Part shown: piece after piece, positions 1 through 7,515 of the stretch | Layout of the letters: the number at the start of each line of letters is the position of its first letter | Position numbering within the stretch: the first letter of the stretch is position 1 | Source of the DNA: a virus | Length of the DNA: 64,000 nt | IMG/VR virus record: IMGVR_UViG_3300037340_000026 | Coordinates: 1-64,000 of that record | Direction: 5' to 3' (one strand) | Program-made: the position numbers and the translations under genes | Notes under the pieces: model-generated | The model's input: only the letters and a program-made list of their open reading frames with translations | What the model was told of the DNA's origin: nothing | Database searches by the model: none

Positions 1-198
1 CAGAACGTAGAAATCCCGCCGTATTTTCTCGAAGCTTATGCACTGGGATTAGGTTATAGACTGGCGCTCTCGTGGGCGCCAGACAGAGTACCAGTGCTAA
101 AGCCGTTGGCAGATGAAGCGTGGGGCGTCGCCACGAGACAAAATGTTGAGACCGCGCAAATTTTTATTTCTCCTATGGTCAGTGGATATTTCCGATGA
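1..198 (+). CDS. Head-tail adaptor-like protein (3' end only)
   Basis: The frame is open from the first base and ends at a TGA at 196-198, leaving 65 C-terminal residues. Residues such as PPYFLEAYALGLGYRLA followed by a conserved helix resemble the C-terminal half of small podoviral head-completion or adaptor proteins. The N-terminus lies outside the window. The next gene starts inside its stop codon (ATGA), which fits a co-translated late operon. Assignment is from sequence feel and context, so moderate. Confidence 0.55.
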   Translation, partial: QNVEIPPYFLEAYALGLGYRLALSWAPDRVPVLKPLADEAWGVATRQNVETAQIFISPMVSGYFR

Positions 199-920
199 GT
201 TATGCGTCACAAGCAGGTAGAGCGCGTGTCTCGGCGAAGCTGCCGCAGGCTCAGGCCGTTTGTGACCGCTGCGGGATCTGGCACAACCGCATCGATCTAA
301 CCTGGCAGACAGATTGGAGAGGAACGGCCCTCCAAAGTCTGTGGTTACTTGTCTGTCGAAGATGTCTGGACGTTCCAAATGAACAATTAAGAAATATCCA
401 GCTCCCCGCAGATCCTGTTCCAATTTGGCAGCCGCGCCCGGAGAACTTCGCAGACGCCGAAACAGACTACCGCTCGACGGTATCGAATGCCGTTGACCCA
501 ATCGTCGGCATCCCCATTCCATCGACCACGCTGCGCGTCACGGAGGACTGCCAGAATCGCATTACGCAGCCCATCGGCATACCTACTGGGCTCGATCAAC
601 GCGCAGTGATGCCATACAACGGCGGCGTGCAGAAAGCATTTGGCGTGCCGCTCGCGATCCTGTCTGTGATCGCCGACGGAACCGCGACGATTGTCGTGAC
701 GTGCTCTAAGGTGCATGGGTTGCAGCCTGATGACCAGATATCGGCTGCGGGGCTGACGGCGGCGAACGGTTTCTATAGCGTGACGGTACCGACCGCGACG
801 ATGTTCACTTATACGACGGCCGACAACGTACCAGCTGGGTCGCTCTTGACGCCGACGACCAGAATCGTGACGGCGCTGGTTGGGTTGCCGTACGGTTCGA
901 AGACGATTCCGCCGGGATAA
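195..920 (+). CDS. Phage head-tail region protein with zinc-binding N-terminus
   Basis: 241 residues. The N-terminal part carries CDRCG and, about 30 residues later, CRRC, a probable zinc ribbon, with the pattern WQTDWRG between them that recurs in conserved proteins of podovirus head-tail regions. The C-terminal part (about residues 160-225) holds a beta-rich motif, VHGLQPDDQI through ANGFYSV, typical of small Ig-like virion modules. ATG at 195 overlaps the upstream stop. Probably a virion component; its exact role is unknown. Confidence 0.7.
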   Translation: MSYASQAGRARVSAKLPQAQAVCDRCGIWHNRIDLTWQTDWRGTALQSLWLLVCRRCLDVPNEQLRNIQLPADPVPIWQPRPENFADAETDYRSTVSNAVDPIVGIPIPSTTLRVTEDCQNRITQPIGIPTGLDQRAVMPYNGGVQKAFGVPLAILSVIADGTATIVVTCSKVHGLQPDDQISAAGLTAANGFYSVTVPTATMFTYTTADNVPAGSLLTPTTRIVTALVGLPYGSKTIPPG

Positions 921-922
921 CC

Positions 923-1420
923 ATGGCTACATCAACTATATTACAACTCACCCCGGCTATCGCTGGTCTGCTTGGCACTGAACAGATAGAGGCCGCACAG
1001 CCCGCAGGCGTTCTTAGCGGCGTTCAGCAATGGGCATCCGTACGAATTTCTGCTGCGCAGATCGCCGCGCTCGCGTCGCTGATAGCCTCCACCGGGCCGA
1101 CCGGCGTCATCTACGCAACGCCAGCGCCAGGTGAGAACGATAATTTTACCGCTGGCGGACAGATGGGGCCCGCAGTGGGCTTCATCGAGCTCTCGCCGAC
1201 TGCGAACTGCAATATCACTGGTATTAAGGCAGGATTCGACGGGCAGATTGTCGTTGTCACCAATTTGACTACACTCCTGCTGACGCTCAATGCGCTCAAT
1301 GGTGGCTCGCTCCCCGCCAACCGATTGCGCATGGTGGCCGATTTTACTCTCGTGCAGAACGATTCGAAGTCATTCAAGTATTCGGCCACCATTGGCGCGT
1401 GGATCGCGATAGAGTTTTGA
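923..1420 (+). CDS. Hypothetical virion protein
   Basis: 165 residues, starting two bases after the previous stop. The N-terminal half is alanine-rich and helical; the second half is beta-rich and reads like the small receptor-free domains found in podovirus accessory structural proteins. No catalytic motif seen. Position between adaptor genes suggests a minor structural role. Confidence 0.6.
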   Translation: MATSTILQLTPAIAGLLGTEQIEAAQPAGVLSGVQQWASVRISAAQIAALASLIASTGPTGVIYATPAPGENDNFTAGGQMGPAVGFIELSPTANCNITGIKAGFDGQIVVVTNLTTLLLTLNALNGGSLPANRLRMVADFTLVQNDSKSFKYSATIGAWIAIEF

Positions 1421-1421
1421 C

Positions 1422-1562
1422 GTGACTGCGCCCGCCACCACTCCGCTTTCCTATAACGCCTACGTCCAACAGTTGGGCGTTATGGCGGTTGCTAGTAAAA
1501 CGGAAGATTGGTGTCAGTACGCCAGTGTTCGTAGACGTAGACGCAAGCGTAAACAAAGATGA
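1422..1562 (+). pseudogene. Truncated, frameshifted copy of the start of the next adaptor gene
   Basis: A GTG-initiated 46-residue frame that stops at the start codon of the next gene (ATGA overlap). Its first 24 residues (MTAPATTPLSYNAYVQQLG and so on) match 15 of 24 residues at the start of the adaptor encoded at 1559. After that the reading frame diverges, but a shifted frame still gives STPVFVDVDA, resembling the adaptor's STGVFGFVD. This looks like a remnant of a tandem partial duplication. It might still be translated as a short peptide. There is no good ribosome-binding site before the GTG. Confidence 0.5.
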
Positions 1563-2347
1563 GCGCTCCAGGCTTAAACCCACTGTCATTCAACGCTTGG
1601 GTCCAGACGATTGGATCGATGGCCGTCGCGCTGACGCAGGAGAGTACCGGCGTTTTTGGCTTTGTAGACCCTCCACTACAACAAATCCTGCCGCAAATCT
1701 TGTCATACGCCGAGGGGAGAATTCAGCGCGACATCGATTTCCTGAACGCGCGAGCATCGAATACGTACGCGCTCACTGCTGGCAGCAATCTGCTGTCTAT
1801 TCCGATCAATGATTTTCTCATCGTTGAAACCCTTGAAGTGACGCAGAACAATGGCACTCAGGTAGTCAACAGCACGCCGCTGACGCCCGTGTCGCGCGAG
1901 TTCATCCAGAACTGTTATTCGGGACTAGCGCAGGCAGGTCAGCCAAAGTTCTTTGCGATGGCAGGTGACAATTTTGGCGATGGTGCCGATTCGTATATCA
2001 ACGTGCTATTCGGACCACCGCCGAACTACGCCTATCCGGTGCGCGTCAATGGCGTGATTCGATTGCCGTCATTGGCTCAGTTTGCGAGCGCCGGTCCTGC
2101 GGATACGTCGTATACGTACATCTCGCAATTCATGCCAGACCTGTTGATGATGGCGAGCATGATTTATATCTCGGCGTTCCAGCGTGGGTTCAGTTCTACC
2201 AGTGATGATCCGCAGATGGGAATGACCTACGAGAAGCAATACCAGGCGCTTCGGCTAGGCGCGATCAGCGAGGAGAACAGAAAGAAATTCTTAGGATCAG
2301 CGTTCTCGTCGTACTCCACGCCAGTGTCCGCCACGCCGACTCGGTGA
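1559..2347 (+). CDS. Phage adaptor (head-tail connector) protein
   Basis: 262 residues. The pattern (N-terminal helix, PPLQQILPQILSYAEGRIQRDI, a central beta domain, and a C-terminal helical stretch MPDLLMMASMIYISAFQRG followed by YEKQYQALRLGAI) is characteristic of adaptor or tail-completion proteins that sit under the portal in short-tailed phages. The length fits. It lies directly before the gp10-like tail hub, the usual order. Confidence 0.7.
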   Translation: MSAPGLNPLSFNAWVQTIGSMAVALTQESTGVFGFVDPPLQQILPQILSYAEGRIQRDIDFLNARASNTYALTAGSNLLSIPINDFLIVETLEVTQNNGTQVVNSTPLTPVSREFIQNCYSGLAQAGQPKFFAMAGDNFGDGADSYINVLFGPPPNYAYPVRVNGVIRLPSLAQFASAGPADTSYTYISQFMPDLLMMASMIYISAFQRGFSSTSDDPQMGMTYEKQYQALRLGAISEENRKKFLGSAFSSYSTPVSATPTR

Positions 2348-2350
2348 CGC

Positions 2351-4396
2351 ATGCCACATGCGATGCTGAGATTGGTGGGTGGCGCGAATACGACTGAGAC
2401 ACCATCGCTCAATGAAAACTCTGGAATCTCCCAGACCAACCTGATTCGCTACGCGTACGATCCCAACGGCTCACCCCTCTGCCAAAAACTCGGCGGCTGG
2501 TCGAAATTCTTCCCCACAGTAATGTCCGCCATCGTCCGCGCGCTGTGGGCGTGGGAGGACATTGACGACAACGCGCATCTAGCGTTTGGCACGCAAGTTT
2601 GGCCATCCGGAACACAGTCGCAGCTTGGCGTCATCACTGCGGGCGTCCTTGCTGATATCACGCCAGTGCAGGCTAATAGCCTCATCAACCCTCCGACGGC
2701 TTTCGCGACCATCGGCAGTCCGTCGATCAAAATAGTCGATGCCGCCACGCCTGGAATTGACGGCACATGCAGCGTATACATCCCGACGCAAATTGCCGTC
2801 GGCGGAGTTGTTCTGTTCGGTCTCTACCAGTGTGATCCTGACGCGTATGCAGACGCGACGTCGTACACTGTCTATGCGAGGGATATCCTCGGGAATCTAT
2901 TGCCCGCGACCACGACCGCGGCGGCCATATTGCCAGAGTTTACTACCATTGGCGTCAACACCGTCGAAGTTAACTTCCCTGATCACGGATATTCTGTTGG
3001 CAACACGTTCCCGGTTCTCGTGCCGACTACGATCGGCGCCAGCGGCATCACTCTCTATGGCAATTACATCATCCAGTCCGTTACCAACGCCAACTCTTTT
3101 ACGATTCTGGTGCCTGGCGCCGCTTTCAGCATAAACACCGCTACGCTAAACGGTGGCGCCGCGATCTTTATTTATAACGGAAAGGGCGCATCACCGCCCT
3201 CAGCATTGCCGATTGCAACAGCAGATTGGACATTAGACAATTTCGGCCAAGATTTAATCGCGTGTCCAACTACCTCAACGGCAGCGCCATTAGGTGTCCC
3301 AATTCCGTATCAGCCGATCTATGGTTGGACGCCAGTTGGACAGTTAACTGCCGCGGTGATACCGCAGGCGCCACCGCTAAACGACGGCGTGTTTGTCGCG
3401 ATGCCGCAGCGTCAGCTCGTGGCGTGGGGCTCGACACAGACAGGCATCCAAGATCCTTTGCTCATCAACTGGTCCGACGTCAACAATCCATTTCAGTGGA
3501 TTGCGCTCGTGACCAATCAAGCTGGCTCCTATCGCATCCCGAAGGGCTCGCGTATTGTCGGCTGCGTTCAGGGCCCGCAGCAAGCGCTTGTCTGGACCGA
3601 TATCGATGCCTGGTCGATGCAGTACATCGGCCCTCCGTACGTCTACTCCTTCAACGAAGTCGGCACCGGGTGCGGCCTGATTGCGCGCAAAGCGGCTGCG
3701 GCCGTGAACGGCATCTATTACTGGATGGGGCCATCGCAGTTTTACACGCTCGGCGGCGGAGGCGTGCTGCCGCTGCCGTGTCCAGTCTGGGATGTTGTCT
3801 TCCAGAATCTGAATCAGGCAAACATGACTAAAATACGCGTTGCTGTCAATTCACGGTTCGGCGAGATTCAGTGGTTCTACCCTTCGGCGAACGGTACCGG
3901 TGAAGTCGATTCGTACGTCAAGTACAATATCTATATGAACGAGTGGGACTACGGCTCGCTTGGACGCACGGCGTGGGTAGATCAGTCGGTGCTCGGGCCT
4001 CCGATTGGCGCCGATCCTGCATCGTTGTATCTTTATCAGCACGAGACCTCGAACGATGCCGATGGCGTAGCGATGCTGCCGTTCTTACAGACCGGATACT
4101 TTACGATAGCGGAAGGGGATTTCAAGACTTTTATCGACTGGGTGTGGCCCGACGCGCGCTATGGGCAGTGGTCCGAAGCACAAAATGCTACGTTGCAGAT
4201 TTCATTCCTGTGCGTGGACTACCCAGGGGATGCGCCTCAAGTATTCGGCCCCTATTCTGTCACACAGGCAACGAAGTACTTTAACACTCGGCTTCGAGCC
4301 AGACTGATTGCTGTTAAACTCTCGTCATCGGATCTAGGAACTTGGTGGCGTATAGGGGCCTTGCGCTACCGTTTTTCTCAGGATGGCAAGATATGA
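2351..4396 (+). CDS. gp10-like packaged-DNA stabilisation / tail hub protein
   Basis: 681 residues. The start (LVGGANTTETPSL, then YDPNGSPLCQKLGGWSKF) and the repeated short beta segments fit the beta-propeller tail hub family (P22 gp10 / nozzle type) that plugs the head after packaging. It is longer than P22 gp10 because of a beta-rich insert at about residues 140-290 containing the HGYSVGNTF motif, similar to the Ig-like module in the protein at 195. The C-terminus ends in a typical propeller strand (WWRIGALRYRFS). The start is taken at 2351, four bases after the adaptor stop. Confidence 0.7.
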   Translation: MPHAMLRLVGGANTTETPSLNENSGISQTNLIRYAYDPNGSPLCQKLGGWSKFFPTVMSAIVRALWAWEDIDDNAHLAFGTQVWPSGTQSQLGVITAGVLADITPVQANSLINPPTAFATIGSPSIKIVDAATPGIDGTCSVYIPTQIAVGGVVLFGLYQCDPDAYADATSYTVYARDILGNLLPATTTAAAILPEFTTIGVNTVEVNFPDHGYSVGNTFPVLVPTTIGASGITLYGNYIIQSVTNANSFTILVPGAAFSINTATLNGGAAIFIYNGKGASPPSALPIATADWTLDNFGQDLIACPTTSTAAPLGVPIPYQPIYGWTPVGQLTAAVIPQAPPLNDGVFVAMPQRQLVAWGSTQTGIQDPLLINWSDVNNPFQWIALVTNQAGSYRIPKGSRIVGCVQGPQQALVWTDIDAWSMQYIGPPYVYSFNEVGTGCGLIARKAAAAVNGIYYWMGPSQFYTLGGGGVLPLPCPVWDVVFQNLNQANMTKIRVAVNSRFGEIQWFYPSANGTGEVDSYVKYNIYMNEWDYGSLGRTAWVDQSVLGPPIGADPASLYLYQHETSNDADGVAMLPFLQTGYFTIAEGDFKTFIDWVWPDARYGQWSEAQNATLQISFLCVDYPGDAPQVFGPYSVTQATKYFNTRLRARLIAVKLSSSDLGTWWRIGALRYRFSQDGKI

Positions 4397-5079
4397 TTTG
4401 CTCTATCTGCAAAGTCGATAAACCTGAGGATGCCTTTGGATTTCGGAGGGGAAGCGGAGCGCACCGAAAGGAATTCTGCTGCGGTTGCGCAAAGGTGCGT
4501 CGCGCTGAGATGAAACACCAGACATATGCGCAACGAGAAAGCAAAGACCCGGAGAAATGCCGTCGATCGTGGGTATATCTGACCTCCGAGGAAAGGGCGC
4601 TACCGTTCTACAAACGCCATCCTGAAAAGACCAAAAAGGAAAGCAATGAGAGAAGGTGGCGAAACATAGATATGGTCCGCGCTCACGACAGGGAGAGGCA
4701 TCACGCCGAACCAGAAAAGCAGAGAAAGCGTAAGAAATTGTGGCGGCAAGCAAACCCCCATAAGTTACGAGAGCAAAACGTACAGCGTCAGGCTGGACAA
4801 AGGAAAGCTCAGCCTAAATGGCTAACGCCGATAGACCTATGTCTGATACAGGAAATGTACGACGTAGCACGTGCCAAGACTATGCAGACCAGTATCAAGC
4901 ACAATGTGGATCACACGGTACCGTTGAAGGGACAAACCGTATGCGGTCTGCATGTGCCATGGAATTTGCAGGTAATTACAGAAGCAGAAAATAAAAGCAA
5001 AGGACACAGGTTCACTCCCCAGGAATTGGCGATGTCTGCATATCGCTTGAGCAGAGGAGACGATCTTAATGACCGATAG
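4393..5079 (+). CDS. HNH homing endonuclease with N-terminal zinc ribbon
   Basis: 228 residues from the ATG that overlaps the previous stop (ATGA); an earlier in-frame ATG at 4342 lies within the upstream gene. The N-terminus has CSIC and CCGC pairs (zinc ribbon). The middle is strongly basic and helical. The C-terminal HNH core reads HNVDHTVPLKG, GLHVPWNLQ and ENKSKG, with the DH, N and N/K positions in place. Expected to be a free-standing, selfish DNA endonuclease. It sits between two structural genes and shares zinc-ribbon style with the HNH gene at 45023. Confidence 0.85.
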   Translation: MICSICKVDKPEDAFGFRRGSGAHRKEFCCGCAKVRRAEMKHQTYAQRESKDPEKCRRSWVYLTSEERALPFYKRHPEKTKKESNERRWRNIDMVRAHDRERHHAEPEKQRKRKKLWRQANPHKLREQNVQRQAGQRKAQPKWLTPIDLCLIQEMYDVARAKTMQTSIKHNVDHTVPLKGQTVCGLHVPWNLQVITEAENKSKGHRFTPQELAMSAYRLSRGDDLNDR

Positions 5080-5476
5080 CTATACCCATCCGCCAACGGC
5101 TCCTACGCCAGCTGCCAAGAGCCCACAATCCGCAGGCGCGTCGCTCTCAGATATCCTCAGCGCGATCAAGAATCTCGTGACGGCGGTCAACGCGCTCGCG
5201 CAGAACTACCTGAACGTCGAGGGGCTGACGAACTCAGGGCCGCTGGCAGTGCCTACGGTCGTCAAAGCCTCGGCAGGGCGCGTGGCTCGAGTCAGCGTTA
5301 CCACTGCAGGATCGACGGCCGGCATGATCTATGATGGGGCGAGTTTGTCAGCTACCTCGAAACCCATGTACGCCATCCCGGATGCGGTTGGCGTCGCCGA
5401 ATTTATCTGGCCGTTTGCGTTCGGAATACTCGTTGTGCCGGGAACGGGGCAAGTTGTCGCAGTGAGTTATTCATGA
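5069..5476 (+). CDS. Small virion protein
   Basis: 135 residues, overlapping the HNH gene by 11 bases. The N-terminal 50 residues are Pro/Ala-rich and helical; the C-terminal domain (GRVARVSVTTAG through VPGTGQVVAVSYS) is a compact beta unit common in phage accessory structural proteins. No enzyme motif. Probably a tail or head accessory protein. Confidence 0.65.
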   Translation: MTDSYTHPPTAPTPAAKSPQSAGASLSDILSAIKNLVTAVNALAQNYLNVEGLTNSGPLAVPTVVKASAGRVARVSVTTAGSTAGMIYDGASLSATSKPMYAIPDAVGVAEFIWPFAFGILVVPGTGQVVAVSYS

Positions 5477-6792
5477 GCGATCCAGTCACCATAGCTTTAC
5501 ACACGGCCCGCCAGCGCCGCGACGAAGGCGGCGCGCTGAGTCCCGTAGACATGCCGCACGTTCGCACACCGAAGTTTCATAACGGCGCGATACACAGCGG
5601 GGTTGCCGGGCGCACGGACCATTTACCGATCACGGTTGAGTCAGGGAGCTACGTGGTACCGGCTGACATCGTGAGTGCTGGGGGCTCCGGCAATACTCTC
5701 GCCGGCTTCAAAGTCTTGCGCCGAACCTTCGGCGGCGAGCCGTATGGTGCGGGGTCGGGACCCTACGGCCAGAATAAAGGTGTGTATGGGCTGCCGGTCC
5801 AATACGCTGCCGGAGGGGCTGTAACGCCGGATCTGGCTACTCTAGATGGTCCTCAAAAATCTGATCCCGGTTACCTATACCACGCGACAAACCATGAGCG
5901 GGCGTCGGACATAGCGTCAAATGGTCTGAAAACGCATCGACCGTCTCAATTCACCGATCAATCGACGTGGCCCGATGGCAGCAAGGAAAAGCGCAACTAT
6001 TTTGCGCGTGCCGAAAATGCGTGGCAATTTGCCCCCGAGGAGGGGAAACCGGCTCTTTTAAGGGTTCCGATGGCAGCGCATCCATTTAAGCGTGAATCTA
6101 CCGGGGACTTCTATTCCACGGTGCCCGTACCGCCCAGCAAGATCGATTATCTGGCCGCAGACAAATCCTGGAACCCGCTTCATAGATTGCGTGGCGCGCG
6201 AGCCTCTGGCGGCCGCACCCGCGCCGCCGGCATCCTGTTCCTATCGCCCGAGAAAGAAGTGCTGCTGATGCGCCGGACGGAAAACGACGGCGATCAGGGC
6301 AAATGGGCCTTTCCGGCAGGTGGCATCAAAAAGGACGAAACGCCGGAGGAAGCCGCGCGGCGCGAGACACGGGAGGAATCTGGGTACGAGCACGAGGGCG
6401 GACTGTCGCCGTTCATGCACAGCGATGCGCAGAATGTTGATTTCACTACCTATCTAGCACATAGTCAGAAATTCGATCCGAAGCTGAATCACGAGCATGA
6501 CGGAGCCAAATGGGTGACTCTAGATGAGGCCGCAAAGCTACCGCTGCATCCGGGCGTCAAGGCTGCGCTCGAAAAACTCGCCACGCGTGCGGGTAAGGCC
6601 CACGGCGGCGAATCCTCGGGCGTGCCGATCGTCGCGGCTGGAGGCGAGTGGGTCATTTCGCCCAGTCACGTCAGGCAAGTTGGCGGCGGCGACATCGATC
6701 TCGGGCACCGCGTGCTCGACAGTTTCGTGCACCGTGTCCGCAAGGAACTGATTGGCACCCTCGCCAAACTTCCAGGCCCCAGACGTGACTGA
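5473..6792 (+). CDS. Structural protein with inserted ART-like and Nudix hydrolase domains
   Basis: 439 residues. Residues 1-115 and about 375-439 form the two halves of a known type of phage structural protein (HNGAIHSGVAGRTDHLPIT, SGSYVVPADIVSA; and GVPIVAAGGEWVISPSHV, DLGHRVLDSFV). Between them are two extra domains. Residues about 130-245 (YLYHATNHERASDIASNGL, then YFARAENAWQF) resemble an ADP-ribosyltransferase-like fold. Residues about 250-370 are a Nudix hydrolase with a near-perfect box, G-x5-E-x7-RE-T-R-EE-S-G, where T replaces the usual hydrophobic residue. Nudix enzymes cleave nucleoside diphosphates linked to other groups, including ADP-ribose. ATGA overlap with the upstream gene. 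The Nudix call is firm; the ART call is inference. Confidence 0.8.
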   Translation: MSDPVTIALHTARQRRDEGGALSPVDMPHVRTPKFHNGAIHSGVAGRTDHLPITVESGSYVVPADIVSAGGSGNTLAGFKVLRRTFGGEPYGAGSGPYGQNKGVYGLPVQYAAGGAVTPDLATLDGPQKSDPGYLYHATNHERASDIASNGLKTHRPSQFTDQSTWPDGSKEKRNYFARAENAWQFAPEEGKPALLRVPMAAHPFKRESTGDFYSTVPVPPSKIDYLAADKSWNPLHRLRGARASGGRTRAAGILFLSPEKEVLLMRRTENDGDQGKWAFPAGGIKKDETPEEAARRETREESGYEHEGGLSPFMHSDAQNVDFTTYLAHSQKFDPKLNHEHDGAKWVTLDEAAKLPLHPGVKAALEKLATRAGKAHGGESSGVPIVAAGGEWVISPSHVRQVGGGDIDLGHRVLDSFVHRVRKELIGTLAKLPGPRRD

Positions 6793-6961
6793 CTCCCCTC
6801 AAACCCAAGACACCCGCGACATTGCCGAGCACTTGGCGAGCAGGATCATCGATGATCGCGCCTTTGACGTTATCGCAATGTCGTATCTGATCGAGAATGA
6901 ACTAGACAAGTACGTGGAAGAGGGCACGATGCGACTGGCTAAGGCTGCGGATCGGCGATGA
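6785..6961 (+). CDS. Small hypothetical protein
   Basis: 58 residues from GTG 6785, overlapping the previous stop by 8 bases; an alternative in-frame ATG at 6752 would add 11 residues inside the upstream gene. Acidic and helical (IAEHLASRIIDDRAFDVI). It overlaps the GNAT gene by ATGA. Function not recognised; common as a small linker gene beside the phage acetyltransferase. Confidence 0.55.
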   Translation: MTDSPQTQDTRDIAEHLASRIIDDRAFDVIAMSYLIENELDKYVEEGTMRLAKAADRR

Positions 6962-7452
6962 GCGAGCCTACTCTAGAAATTAGACTCGCCACGGCGGCGG
7001 ATATGGATGAGGTGATGAAGTTGGCGGTAACGTGCTGCGAAGAAAACGGGTTTGTCAACGCGAGCGCGGACTTGTTAGCCAAGGAGATATACCCAGCGCT
7101 CTGCCAGGATCATGGCCTGTTCCCAGTAATTGGCGAACCCGGTGGCGCTATCGAAGGCGGAGCGCTTTTGCGAATCGGCGCTATGTGGTACTCGCACGCC
7201 TCCGTCGTTGAAGAGCGCGCGATCGTCATCTACCCGAAGTTTCGGTCGGCCAAGGGCGGCAGGGCACGCCGGCTGTGCGAATACAGCAAACATGTTGCCG
7301 ATACGCTTGGCATTCCGCTACTCATAGGGGTTTTGAGCAATACCCGCACTGAGGGAAAGGTGAGAATGTACAAGAGAATTTTTGGCGAGCCTGCCGGGGC
7401 TTTTTTTCTGTATGGCGCGCAAGCGGTTCCTGGGCATGAGGTGGTAGCGTGA
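6958..7452 (+). CDS. GNAT-family acetyltransferase
   Basis: 164 residues. Starts with IRLATAADMDEVMKLA, a typical GNAT first strand and helix; the acetyl-CoA loop region is FRSAKGGRARRLCEY, followed by IGVLSNTRTEGKVRMYKRIFG, the usual fourth and fifth motifs. Transfers an acetyl group from acetyl-CoA to an unknown acceptor. This type is frequently placed between tail-hub and ejection genes in short-tailed phages, so it may act on a virion or host protein. ATGA-coupled to the preceding small gene. Confidence 0.75.
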   Translation: MSEPTLEIRLATAADMDEVMKLAVTCCEENGFVNASADLLAKEIYPALCQDHGLFPVIGEPGGAIEGGALLRIGAMWYSHASVVEERAIVIYPKFRSAKGGRARRLCEYSKHVADTLGIPLLIGVLSNTRTEGKVRMYKRIFGEPAGAFFLYGAQAVPGHEVVA

Positions 7453-7515
7453 CAACGAATAGATTAGAGGAGTAAGCGCGTCACGGGTGGCAAGACGAGT
7501 ACCAGTCAATCATCG

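Noticed and set aside
1422-2347. Programmed frameshift joining the 46-codon frame to the adaptor
   Set aside because: There is no slippery site; the two frames encode similar starts, so partial duplication explains them better.
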